Assembly (NCBI RefSeq): GCF_010365055.1
Contig: NZ_JAAFHA010000019.1
Span: 1 to 53,069 of the forward strand
Direction of reading: 5' to 3'
Origin: Rhodoferax sp.
GTDB lineage: Bacteria; Pseudomonadota; Gammaproteobacteria; Burkholderiales; Burkholderiaceae_C
DNA length: 53,069 nucleotides
Part shown: positions 33,108-40,681 of the stretch, piece by piece
How the letters are laid out: each line of letters opens with the position of its first letter
Position numbering within the stretch: the stretch's first letter is position 1
Notes under the pieces: generated by a model
What the model saw: only the letters and a program-made list of their open reading frames with translations
What the model was told of the DNA's origin: nothing
Databases searched by the model: none
Translations under genes and position numbers: made by a program

Positions 33108-34457
33108 ATGAGACGATTCGCCGTGGCCTTGGTCGCCGCGCTTGGACTGGCCGCAGCTCAAGCCCTGGCTTGGAGCAACCACAGCTATGCGGCCTACCGT
33201 GTTTTTGAAAAAATGCCTGAGGTGGTCAATGCCGCGCCGGTGACGGTCGAGCCGCTGGAAGCCTTCCTGAAAGCGCAAGAAAAATCCATTGAAAACCTGC
33301 TGGCCAGCCAGGAAGCCTGGGCCCAGGGCCAACTGGCGGTCTACCCGCCGCGCCCGGCAGCACTGGCTTTCAAGGCCGACTCCACGCGATCCGACGCGGC
33401 CCGGCGACTGGCTTTCTTGATGGCGCTGCGGGTCGCGCCAGACAGCAAAATGGCCCTGTACGTGCAACCCGATCCTTGGGACACCCACCCGGACACTGCC
33501 ATGCGGCTGCCCCACTCTGGCGTCGACACGCTGCCCGAACAACCCAACTCAAGCTACCGCTTTGTGGGCCTCAAGACGGGCACTCAAGTTGCGCCGCTGG
33601 CCGTGCTGGCCTCCGCCACCGATGAACCGGACTACGGTCTGGACATCAACCTGTGGGCCGACAGTCCGTCGGACTGGGGCAAAGTGTATGGCTTTGGGAC
33701 CTTGCCGTTTGGCAACCCCGCGCTGTACTTCTCCACGCAGGCGCCCTTTCATATGGGCTTCTACCAGGAAGACCGTGTCATCTACCTGGCGGCGCCCTTC
33801 CTCAAGAAAACCTTTCCCCTGCTTCGCATCCACCAGTACAGCAGCCTGGCCGGGCTGGCGTTCCGCACCGGACATCCTTATTGGGGTTGGCGTTTCACCG
33901 GGCTGGCGCTGCACTATGTGCAGGATCTCACGCAGCCTTATCACGCCAGCCTGTCGCCCGGCAATTCATCGGCCAAGCTGATCGGCATCAACCTGCTGGC
34001 CATGGCCGGGCTGCCCAGAATGAAGGACGAGATGATTGTGCTGCTGTCCAATCGCCATCTGGCGCTGGAAAAGTACCAGAATCAATTGATCTATAACGCC
34101 GCGCTGGCCCGGCAGGAGAGCCCCCTTGAGCAGGCCCTGCGCACCAGCAACAAAGACGCCAGCTACCCGGCTTGGTCCGACATGTATGCGCGCGATGTCG
34201 TCAGTCGCCAGTCTCATGCCCTTGGCAGCAGGCTGACCGACATTCTGGTGGACACCCTGCCACCTGGCTATGTCTCGGACCCGTCCTTCGATTTCGGCGT
34301 GAAAGAGTCGGGCATCAATCTGCTGGCTGAACTGAGCCGGCAAGATGCAGCCAAACGAGCCAGGTTGGACAGCGTCACCACCGAGTTGATGGGCAATTTT
34401 GGCGCCCACAGCCGCAACCTGGTGCGCGGCGTGCTGAAAGCCGGCGCAGCGCCGTGA
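33108..34457 (+). CDS. Exported protein with phospholipase C / P1-nuclease-type zinc signature
   Basis: 449 residues, ATG with an AGGAG box 8 bases upstream. The signal peptide (MRRFAVALVAALGLAAAQALA) leaves a mature N-terminus WSNHSY. An N-terminal Trp after cleavage is a zinc ligand in B. cereus PLC and P1 nuclease. The motif HYVQDLTQPYH gives H-x3-D-x5-H, the exact spacing of the zinc ligands H118/D122/H128 in PLC, and HLALE gives the following H-x3-E. Probably a periplasmic or secreted trinuclear-zinc phosphoesterase of 449 residues, longer than PLC. It lies 41 bp after the kinase, so it may be co-transcribed. Family placement is inferred from motifs. Confidence 0.72.
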   Translation: MRRFAVALVAALGLAAAQALAWSNHSYAAYRVFEKMPEVVNAAPVTVEPLEAFLKAQEKSIENLLASQEAWAQGQLAVYPPRPAALAFKADSTRSDAARRLAFLMALRVAPDSKMALYVQPDPWDTHPDTAMRLPHSGVDTLPEQPNSSYRFVGLKTGTQVAPLAVLASATDEPDYGLDINLWADSPSDWGKVYGFGTLPFGNPALYFSTQAPFHMGFYQEDRVIYLAAPFLKKTFPLLRIHQYSSLAGLAFRTGHPYWGWRFTGLALHYVQDLTQPYHASLSPGNSSAKLIGINLLAMAGLPRMKDEMIVLLSNRHLALEKYQNQLIYNAALARQESPLEQALRTSNKDASYPAWSDMYARDVVSRQSHALGSRLTDILVDTLPPGYVSDPSFDFGVKESGINLLAELSRQDAAKRARLDSVTTELMGNFGAHSRNLVRGVLKAGAAP

Positions 34458-35315
34458 TTAAGCCCAGATCACCGAACGCATCGAGATCGACGCGGCTTGA
34501 TAGCTGGTATTGAAAAACTGCGGTTCCTCGCTGGCATCGACCGCCCCGGCGGCGTACAGCAAGGGCAAGAAGTGCTCATGGGTCGGATGCGCCTGTTTTG
34601 CGACCGCGCCGAGCGACTGAAAATCCTGCAACGCCGTCAGATTGCCGCTCTGCAGATAGCCGGCCACGGTCTGGTCAAACTCGAGCGCCCAGTCGTAAGC
34701 CTGATCCGGCGCCGCTCCCATCTGCAGGGTGCGCAGGTTGTGCACGATGTTGCCGCTGCCAACAATCAGCACGCCGCGTTCGCGCAAACCCTTCAGTTGT
34801 TGGCCCAGCGCGTAGTGTTCAGTGGGAGGGCGGCTGTAGTCCATGCTGAGTTGAATCACCGGAATATCCGCTTGCGGGAACATCGGCTTGAGCACGGACC
34901 ACGCACCGTGGTCAAGCCCCCAGTCCTGCATATCCAGCGACACGGGCTTACCACTGTTTGCCTGGCGCAGGCTGCGGCTGATTTCCTGCGCGGCCAGCGG
35001 AAAACCTGGGGCCAGGTATTGCTGATCGAAAAGCGCTGGCGGGAAACCGCCAAAGTCGTGAATGGTTTTTGGCTGAGCCATGGCGGTCAGCCACCAGCCG
35101 TTTGTGAGCCAATGGGCAGAGACACACAGGATCAGCTTTGGTTTAGGCCACTGAACGCCAAACTTTTCGCCTAGCAACTGCCAGCTTCGGCGGTATTCGT
35201 TGTCCTCTATCGCGTTCATGGGACTGCCATGGCCCAGAAAAATGACCGGCATTCTGGCTGTTTGTTTCAACGCTTGGATGGAGCCGAGGGCATTAGCATC
35301 TGAGTGGTTGGTCAT
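34458..35315 (-). CDS. ygiD: LigB-type extradiol dioxygenase (YgiD/DODA family)
   Basis: 285 residues from the ATG at 35315 (GGAG box), not the upstream alternative at 35369. Landmarks are the metal-binding FLGHGSPMNAIEDN, SAHWLTNGWWLTA, HDFGGFPPALF, the LDHGAWSVLKPMFPQADIPVIQLSMDYSRPP block and AHPTHEHFLPLLYAAGA. These supply the histidines that bind a single metal in the 4,5-DOPA-extradiol-dioxygenase-like family. The physiological substrate of bacterial YgiD proteins is unclear. Its stop codon abuts the stop of the convergent zinc-enzyme gene with no gap at all. Confidence 0.92.
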   Translation of the reverse strand: MTNHSDANALGSIQALKQTARMPVIFLGHGSPMNAIEDNEYRRSWQLLGEKFGVQWPKPKLILCVSAHWLTNGWWLTAMAQPKTIHDFGGFPPALFDQQYLAPGFPLAAQEISRSLRQANSGKPVSLDMQDWGLDHGAWSVLKPMFPQADIPVIQLSMDYSRPPTEHYALGQQLKGLRERGVLIVGSGNIVHNLRTLQMGAAPDQAYDWALEFDQTVAGYLQSGNLTALQDFQSLGAVAKQAHPTHEHFLPLLYAAGAVDASEEPQFFNTSYQAASISMRSVIWA

Positions 35316-35526
35316 CAAATCTCCAAAAAAAATCACGATTACACAGTCCGACAGCGCCCCAACCCGCAACGCTCCAGAACTTCCGACGTGTGCAGGGCTG
35401 ATGATTTTCCTTTATAAAGACGCCATCAAACAGAGATATTGACTTATCCAAGCCTTGCAAAAGCCTGACGAATGGCCGGGAAATTGGTGCTTTCAGTCTT
35501 CCGCAAAGTCGGCCAAAAATGTTATA

Positions 35527-35537
35527 TTGCACTGCAA
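35527..35537. promoter_or_regulatory. Palindrome TTGCACTGCAA next to a TATATT box, upstream of phaZ
   Basis: A perfect 11-bp palindrome (TTGCA-C-TGCAA) directly follows a -10-like TATATT (35523-35528), 24 bases before the GTG start of phaZ. The position suits an operator. PHB genes are often controlled by PhaR, which recognises TGC/GCA-containing palindromes in several bacteria, but the assignment here is an inference. Confidence 0.45.
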
Positions 35538-35560
35538 CATTTCCAGAAAGTGAATTCATC

Positions 35561-37084
35561 GTGCTGTACAAAATCTACGAAACCCAACGCTCCTTGATGG
35601 AGCCTTTCTCAGACTTGGCGCACTCTGCCTCCAAGGTCTACGGTAATCCGCTGTCGATGTTGGGGCAAAACCCGTTTGCGCAGCGTCTTTCTGCCGGCTA
35701 CGACTTGATGCATCGCTTGGGCAAGGATTACGAAAAACCGGAATTCGGTCTGCGCACCGTCGATGTTGACGGGGTCGAAGTCGCCATTCATGAGCGTGTC
35801 GAACTCGACAAACCTTTTTGTGAACTGCGCCGGTTCAAGCGCTTCACCGATGACCAGACCACACTCGGAAAGCTCAAAGGGCAGCCCGCAGTGCTGATCG
35901 TGGCGCCGCTGTCGGGTCACTATGCAACGCTCTTGCGCGACACCGTCAAGACCATGCTCAAAGACCACAAGGTCTACATCACCGATTGGAAGAATGCGCG
36001 CCTGATTCCCCTGTCAGACGGTGAATTTCATCTGGATGATTATGTGAACTATGTGCAGGAGTTCATCCGCCATCTGCAAGGCATTTACGGCAATTGCCAT
36101 GTGGTGAGCGTGTGCCAGCCCACGGTGCCGGTGCTCGCTGCTGTCTCGCTGATGGCCAGTCGCGGCGAGGTGACGCCCCTGAGCATGACCATGATGGGCG
36201 GCCCCATTGATGCGCGCAAATCGCCCACGGCAGTGAACAACCTGGCGATGAACAAGAGTTTTGAATGGTTTGAGAACAACGTGATTTACCGCGTTCCCAC
36301 CAACTTTGCCGGTGCTGGTCGGCGGGTCTATCCCGGTTTCTTGCAGCACACCGGCTTTGTCGCCATGAATCCGAGCAACCATGCCAAGAGCCATTACGAC
36401 TACTTCAAGGACCTGATCAAGGGCGACGACGCGAGCACCGAAGCGCACCGCAAGTTCTACGACGAGTACAACGCCGTGTTGGACATGGATGCCCACTACT
36501 ACCTGGAAACGATCCGGGTCGTGTTTCAGGAGTTCTGCCTGCTCAAGGGCACCTGGGATATCAAGGGCGTGGACGGAAAAATTGAACGTGTCCGCCCGCA
36601 AGACATTACCACCACAGCCCTGTTCTCGGTCGAAGGTGAGCTTGACGATATCTCCGGCTCGGGCCAGACCGAGGCCGTGCACAGCATCTGCAGCGGTGTT
36701 CCCAAGTCGGAGCAAAAACACCTGGAGGTCAAGGGCGCCGGTCACTTTGGCATCTTCAGCGGTCGGCGCTGGCGCGAGGTGGTGTACCCAGCGGTTAAAT
36801 CGTTCATCCGCAGTCACCAACCCGTTGCCAAAGCTGCCGCCGCACCGCTAGCGCAGGCTGCACCCATCCCCAAAGTAGTTGCAGAAGCACAAGCGGTTGA
36901 GCAATCAGTTTCGACAGCTGTGGCGCAAGCCGTTGCGCAAGCCGCTGACACTGCCGCTCACCTGGCACCGACGATCAAACTGGAATCCCCGCCAAAATCT
37001 TGGAAAAAACCAGTGCTAGCCCCCGTCAAGCTTAAGCCAGTAGCTACCAAAAACGCAGCTACGAAGCCACTTCGCAAGAAGTGA
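35561..37084 (+). CDS. phaZ: Intracellular polyhydroxybutyrate depolymerase with an extra C-terminal tail
   Basis: 507 residues from the GTG at 35561, giving MLYKIYETQRSLMEPF, the usual start of PhaZ1; an ATG at 35519 would lie upstream of the likely -10 box. It resembles R. eutropha PhaZ1 throughout: VAPLSGHYATLLRDTV, TDWKNARLIP, VVSVCQPTVPVLAA with the catalytic Cys at 185, MMGGPIDARKSPTAVN, YPGFLQHTGFVAMNP, VEGELDDISGSGQTEA and GHFGIFSGRRWRE. It mobilises native PHB granules. The ~80 residues after about 425 are a low-complexity Ala/Val/Pro/Lys tail not found in PhaZ1. Part of it (481-497) is encoded by repeat copy 5. Confidence 0.93.
   Translation: MLYKIYETQRSLMEPFSDLAHSASKVYGNPLSMLGQNPFAQRLSAGYDLMHRLGKDYEKPEFGLRTVDVDGVEVAIHERVELDKPFCELRRFKRFTDDQTTLGKLKGQPAVLIVAPLSGHYATLLRDTVKTMLKDHKVYITDWKNARLIPLSDGEFHLDDYVNYVQEFIRHLQGIYGNCHVVSVCQPTVPVLAAVSLMASRGEVTPLSMTMMGGPIDARKSPTAVNNLAMNKSFEWFENNVIYRVPTNFAGAGRRVYPGFLQHTGFVAMNPSNHAKSHYDYFKDLIKGDDASTEAHRKFYDEYNAVLDMDAHYYLETIRVVFQEFCLLKGTWDIKGVDGKIERVRPQDITTTALFSVEGELDDISGSGQTEAVHSICSGVPKSEQKHLEVKGAGHFGIFSGRRWREVVYPAVKSFIRSHQPVAKAAAAPLAQAAPIPKVVAEAQAVEQSVSTAVAQAVAQAADTAAHLAPTIKLESPPKSWKKPVLAPVKLKPVATKNAATKPLRKK
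37001..37052 (-). repeat. Interspersed repeat copy 5, inside the phaZ tail
   Basis: On the minus strand it reads TTGGTAGCT, 20 bases, GGCTAGCACTGG. It is the most diverged copy (TT instead of GC at spacer positions 7-8) but keeps the 20-base spacing. It is translated into the Lys/Pro-rich end of PhaZ. Confidence 0.55.
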
Positions 37085-37785
37085 TGAACGCGCTGGCCGC
37101 CCGGATACTGGCGGTTTTGCCGCAAACGCAGTGCACCCGCTGCGGCTATCCAGACTGCGCAGCCTATGCGCAGGCGGTTGCAACAGGCACGGCGGGCATC
37201 AACCAATGCCCGCCCGGCGGCGCGCAGGGCATTGCGTGGCTGGCGAGCATCACCGGCCAAGCGGTTCAAGCGCTGAATCCGGCCCATGGCGCCGAAACGC
37301 CGCGCAGCGTTGCGTTCATCGACGAAGACTGGTGCATCGGTTGCACGTTGTGCCTCGCCGCCTGTCCCACGGACGCTATTTTTGGCAGCAACAAGCTGAT
37401 GCACACCGTGATCGAGGCGTACTGCACCGGTTGTGAGTTGTGCCTGCCGGTATGCCCGGTGGATTGCATCAAACTTGAGAACACGACAAAGACGGCCACC
37501 GGCTGGGCTTCCTGGTCACGACAACAGGCGGATTTGTCTCAACGTCGCTATGAATTTAATAGCTATAGACGCAGTCAGGAAAAGGGCCAGAGCGTCAAAA
37601 GGCTTGAAGAAGAAGTACCCCGAACAATAGCGGCTTCGAACCACCCTTCCGTGCACACAAACGTCGCCATGCAGGAACAAAAAAGCGCGGTGATTGAGGC
37701 GGCCTTGGCCCGTGCCCGGGTGAAACGCAATGCCGCTGCAGGCGCTGTGTCGGCCCAAGCCCCAGAGCCCGTGCGGCCCGGTTAG
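37084..37785 (+). CDS. rsxB: RsxB/RnfB-like ferredoxin without membrane anchor
   Basis: 233 residues from the ATG at 37084, which overlaps the phaZ stop (TGATG). It starts with a Fes-type cluster ([13 protein letters not shown] followed by CPPGG). Two [4Fe-4S] groups follow, [18 protein letters not shown] and [19 protein letters not shown]. coli RsxB has an N-terminal membrane helix; this one starts directly with the Cys domain, so it should be soluble. No other rnf/rsx genes are near. Residues beyond ~145 are a charged, helical, low-conservation tail that contains the translation of repeat copy 6. Its stop codon overlaps the convergent chemoreceptor stop. Confidence 0.88.
   Translation: MNALAARILAVLPQTQCTRCGYPDCAAYAQAVATGTAGINQCPPGGAQGIAWLASITGQAVQALNPAHGAETPRSVAFIDEDWCIGCTLCLAACPTDAIFGSNKLMHTVIEAYCTGCELCLPVCPVDCIKLENTTKTATGWASWSRQQADLSQRRYEFNSYRRSQEKGQSVKRLEEEVPRTIAASNHPSVHTNVAMQEQKSAVIEAALARARVKRNAAAGAVSAQAPEPVRPG
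37552..37600 (+). repeat. Interspersed repeat copy 6, inside the rsxB tail
   Basis: TTTAATAGCT, 20 bases, GGCCAGAGCG, coding for residues ~157-173 ([17 protein letters not shown]). It shares TAGACGCAG with copy 1 in the spacer, which links two copies on opposite strands 32 kb apart. Confidence 0.65.
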
Positions 37786-39308
37786 CTCACTACCAGGTTT
37801 CGGTAGACGCCGCAGCCAACGTACAAATCATCCACGAGCTGGACAAAAGACATTTTGGTTTGCACACGTCCGGTGGTGGGGTTGTTGATGTCGTATTCAA
37901 CCCAGCCAGGTTCGCGCCGGGCTTGCGCAATGATGTCATCGAGCAGCCCCTGGCCGTCGATGCCGGGAATGTCCTGCACCCGCGTCCCCACTTTGGCCGG
38001 GTTACCGCCAAAAGAGCGATAGGTGCCGTCGTCATCAAGCACAAAAACATACATGTCGCGATCATGAAACCCTTGCGCGGGGTCAGTCAAAGCACGCAAA
38101 AAAGCATCAAGGGAGGCGCTGCGCCGGCGTTGCTCAACCGCCCGCCTCACCAGTTCAACCGCCTCTTCAGCAGAACCCTGTTGCAGCTTGAACAGCGCCA
38201 CTGCATCCACCAGCGTTGAGGCGCGGTGCTCCAGATCAGTGGCTTGCGACACCGCCTGCTCCACCATTTGGGCATTGCGCTGCGTGATCTCATCAAGTTG
38301 ACGCACTGCTGATGTGATCTCGGTCAGGCCGGCACTCTGCTCGGCGCTCGACGTTGATATCTGTCCCATGTTGACGGCCACATCACGAATGCCTGTCACG
38401 ATCTGAGTGATGTTGCCACCGGCTGCCCGGATGCTCTGCACGCTGGCAGCCACCTGCGCCGATGAGGCGCCGATGAGTTGCCGAATTTCTTTCGCCGATT
38501 CAGCCGAACGCTGCGCCAGCAACCGGACCTCACTGGCAACTACCGCAAAACCACGACCCGACTCCCCGGCGCGAGCTGCCTCGACGGCCGCATTGAGCGC
38601 GAGAATATTGGTCTGAAACGCCAGCCCGTCAATCACGCTGACAATTTCATCCATGCGTTTGGCACTGCTCTGGATCGCTTCCACAGATGCAATGGCTGCG
38701 GTCATGGTACTGGCTCCCTGATCGGCGACATCGCGCACACCGGCGGCTTGCGCGTTGGCCTGAGCGGCTGTGTGGGCGTTCTCTTGCACAGTGGATGACA
38801 GCTGCTCGACACTGGCTGCTGTCTGCTCCAGATTGGCGGCTTGTTGCTCGGTCCGATCGGCCAACTGTCGGTTGCCGGTCGCCAGACTTTTGCCCGAATA
38901 CGCAACGAATGCCGAGTTGCTGCGCACGTTGGCGACCATCGCCGACACGGTTGAACCCATTTTGCTGACTGCCGATGCCAGTTCAGCGAGTTCATCGCGA
39001 CCGCGAGGAACCAAATTCAAGCGCAAGTCGCCCTGCAACATCTGCGTCATGGCTTGCGTCACCTGCGCCAAATCCAGAGCGAAGCTGCGGTAAATGGCCA
39101 GCACACCGTACACGGACACGATCAAGCACGCAGCACTCAACCAAGCGATCCAAGCAGCACCATAGCCTTCAGACTCAGTCAGAAAATACTGCACCAACAT
39201 CAAAATCGGCGGCGTCATCAGAACGACTGCCAGCAACGATAACTTGGTAACGATGCGCACGCGGCGCATCAGCAGCACGCCAGGAGCCAGCAGGCTTGCG
39301 AAAATCAT
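37782..39308 (-). CDS. Chemoreceptor with C-terminal Cache-like sensor domain
   Basis: 508 residues from the ATG at 39308. Two membrane helices (about 19-43 and 51-73) are separated by only ~8 residues, so there is essentially no periplasmic sensor. HAMP-like and signalling regions follow, with the conserved hairpin around [32 protein letters not shown]. After the signalling domain, residues ~400-508 form a Cache-like fold: [77 protein letters not shown]. The sensor should therefore lie in the cytoplasm. Its stop overlaps the rsxB stop by four bases. Confidence 0.93.
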   Translation of the reverse strand: MIFASLLAPGVLLMRRVRIVTKLSLLAVVLMTPPILMLVQYFLTESEGYGAAWIAWLSAACLIVSVYGVLAIYRSFALDLAQVTQAMTQMLQGDLRLNLVPRGRDELAELASAVSKMGSTVSAMVANVRSNSAFVAYSGKSLATGNRQLADRTEQQAANLEQTAASVEQLSSTVQENAHTAAQANAQAAGVRDVADQGASTMTAAIASVEAIQSSAKRMDEIVSVIDGLAFQTNILALNAAVEAARAGESGRGFAVVASEVRLLAQRSAESAKEIRQLIGASSAQVAASVQSIRAAGGNITQIVTGIRDVAVNMGQISTSSAEQSAGLTEITSAVRQLDEITQRNAQMVEQAVSQATDLEHRASTLVDAVALFKLQQGSAEEAVELVRRAVEQRRRSASLDAFLRALTDPAQGFHDRDMYVFVLDDDGTYRSFGGNPAKVGTRVQDIPGIDGQGLLDDIIAQARREPGWVEYDINNPTTGRVQTKMSFVQLVDDLYVGCGVYRNLVVS

Positions 39309-39390
39309 AAATCTGTCTCTCTCATAGTTATCAGTGCTCTTTGGCACTCGCACTCATTTGATCGCAATAGTATGACGCAAAGCTTACCCC

Positions 39391-39433
39391 CTAAAAAAAC
39401 AAAACGCCCCGCCATTCGCTAACGAATGCGGGG
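39391..39433 (-). terminator. Intrinsic terminator after the BON-domain gene
   Basis: CCCCGC-C-ATTCG pairs with CGAAT-GCGGGG around a CTAA loop: an 11-bp stem with one bulge. On the minus strand it is followed by a T-rich run (complement of CTAAAAAAACAAAA). It ends the BON-gene transcript 68 bp beyond its stop and insulates the chemoreceptor gene. Confidence 0.85.
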
Positions 39434-39501
39434 CCAGTGGCCTACCAGCGATTCACACCGCTGGTCTCACCAAATTGCGTGTCTGAGCGCTGGAAAAAAG
39501 C

Positions 39502-39816
39502 TCAAGGGCGAATAGCGATCTCGTTCTTGACCGATTTCACGTTCTTGACACCGCGCGCGATATTCTCTGCAGCGCTCTTCTCCGTGAGGCTCTTGGCGAA
39601 ACCTGACAGCATGACCGTGCCATTCAGGGTTTCAACGCTGATCGACGCTGCGCTAACCAGCTTGCTTTCAACAAAGCGCGCCTTGACGAGTGTAGTGATG
39701 CCAGCATCGTCAACGTAAGAGCCGACAGTCTCCTGGCCGCGTTGAACAGCACAGCCGGGCGCAGTCAGTAGAACAACAGCGGCAATGGCGGCGGCGAGTG
39801 TAGTGCGAATAATCAT
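39502..39816 (-). CDS. BON-domain lipoprotein
   Basis: 104 residues from the ATG at 39816 with a GGAG box. The N-terminus MIIRTTLAAAIAAVVLLTAPGC is a signal sequence ending in a lipobox-like TAPGC. The rest is one BON domain (VGSYVDDAGITTLVKARFVESKLVSAASISVETLNGTVMLSGF and SAAENIARGVKNVKSVKNEI), as in OsmY-like and YraP-like proteins. Such proteins bind phospholipid and help the envelope withstand stress. A strong terminator follows. Confidence 0.9.
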   Translation of the reverse strand: MIIRTTLAAAIAAVVLLTAPGCAVQRGQETVGSYVDDAGITTLVKARFVESKLVSAASISVETLNGTVMLSGFAKSLTEKSAAENIARGVKNVKSVKNEIAIRP

Positions 39817-40047
39817 AGTTAATCTCCAGTTAAAGTTGATATGTGATGGGATGGGTGAACTATAGAGCGGCTCGCGGTGCCGGATCATCAGAATCAGCCG
39901 CCTCTACCTGTAGGACAAGACCGGCCGATGGCGTCAGCAAAGCCATATTGGGGTGCCCTGAATTCTCGGCTGGCCGCAAATTCAAGCTGGCAGTGCGGGC
40001 AAGCAGCCTGCCACCAACAATGCAAGTGGCCTCCCACGGAATGGCTG

Positions 40048-40452
40048 CTAGCCAAGCATCACGGGCTCTCCCTTTCGGTCGAAGGGAATCAGCGTTCCCA
40101 AGCTGCCAGCTTTGATCGCCTCGACCATGCCTTGTAACGCTATTTCAACCGCCGCGCTGGTCGGCGCCAATCCGCCAGTGCCGGACATCGCAGCGGCAAA
40201 GACGATCTGCCAATCTCTCCCAAACTGACCTGATTCCTCAACCAGTTCCTTAAAGCCATGCAGCTCATCGGGCGCCTTGTCCACATACATGATGGGCACC
40301 AACGCGCCGCCCTGCCCGGCCAGGAACCGCTCCCGCTGGGACGAGCTTGCATCAGCCGGCAAATCAGCGCCGGCAAACACAAAGAGCAAGCGTTGTGGTT
40401 CGGCTTGCTGGCGTGCCGCTTCTAGCAAATCATCAAAACTGGAAATATTCAT
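40048..40452 (-). CDS. Small conserved-type protein of unknown function
   Basis: 134 residues from the ATG at 40452. It reads MNISSFDDLLEAARQQAEPQRLLFVFAGADLPADASSSQ, then GGALVPIMYVDKAPDELHGF and IVFAAAMSGTGGLAPTSAAVEIALQGMVEAIKAGSLGTLIPFDRKGEPV. I have seen such proteins in Comamonadaceae annotated as a ribonucleotide reductase alpha subunit, but it has none of that enzyme's size, cysteines or motifs, so that name should not be used. It is divergent from the leu leader across a short shared promoter region. Function unknown. Confidence 0.75.
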   Translation of the reverse strand: MNISSFDDLLEAARQQAEPQRLLFVFAGADLPADASSSQRERFLAGQGGALVPIMYVDKAPDELHGFKELVEESGQFGRDWQIVFAAAMSGTGGLAPTSAAVEIALQGMVEAIKAGSLGTLIPFDRKGEPVMLG

Positions 40453-40522
40453 GGCTGGGACTTTCTTGATTTCAGAGGTCTCAAGTGTCAGGTCAAATTT
40501 GCATTTGTGGTACATTGACCCC

Positions 40523-40576
40523 ATGAAAAAAATGTTGCTAGCGCTGCTACTACTGCCTGACGGGCGGAGACGGTAG
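40523..40576 (+). CDS. leuL: leu operon leader peptide
   Basis: 17 codons: MKKMLLALLLLPDGRRR then TAG. Six of seven consecutive positions (residues 5-11) are leucine, coded TTG, CTA, CTG, CTA, CTA, CTG; three are CTA, which is rare in a GC-rich genome. It is directly followed by a rho-independent hairpin and then leuA. This is the textbook layout of ribosome-mediated attenuation: starvation for Leu-tRNA stalls the ribosome on the Leu run and prevents the terminator. Confidence 0.85.
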   Translation: MKKMLLALLLLPDGRRR

Positions 40577-40596
40577 CGTACGCACGCACCCAAACC

Positions 40597-40632
40597 AAAA
40601 GCCCGTATGCTGCCGCAACGGGCTTTTTTTTC
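40597..40632 (+). terminator. Attenuator terminator upstream of leuA
   Basis: AAAAGCCCGT pairs with ACGGGCTTTT around an 11-base loop and is followed by a run of T. The 5' arm GCCCGT (40601-40606) can pair instead with ACGGGC at 40560-40565 within the leader coding region, giving the alternative antiterminator. A ribosome resting at the leader stop would cover that segment and favour termination. The 21-base stretch between leader and stem shows nothing else. Confidence 0.85.
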
Positions 40633-40681
40633 ACCCCGATATTTTTTGACTGCGGATATTGTTGAACATAGGAGAAACCAG

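Noticed and set aside
39880..40047. Short minus-strand frame with a Cys/His pattern (HCWWQAACPHCQ) just after the 134-residue gene
   Set aside because: Only a TTG or GTG start is available and no homologue is recognised; it may be chance, though the CPHC pattern is noteworthy.
40048..40452. Calling the 134-residue protein a ribonucleotide reductase alpha subunit
   Set aside because: It is about one sixth of the size and has none of the active-site cysteines or motifs.
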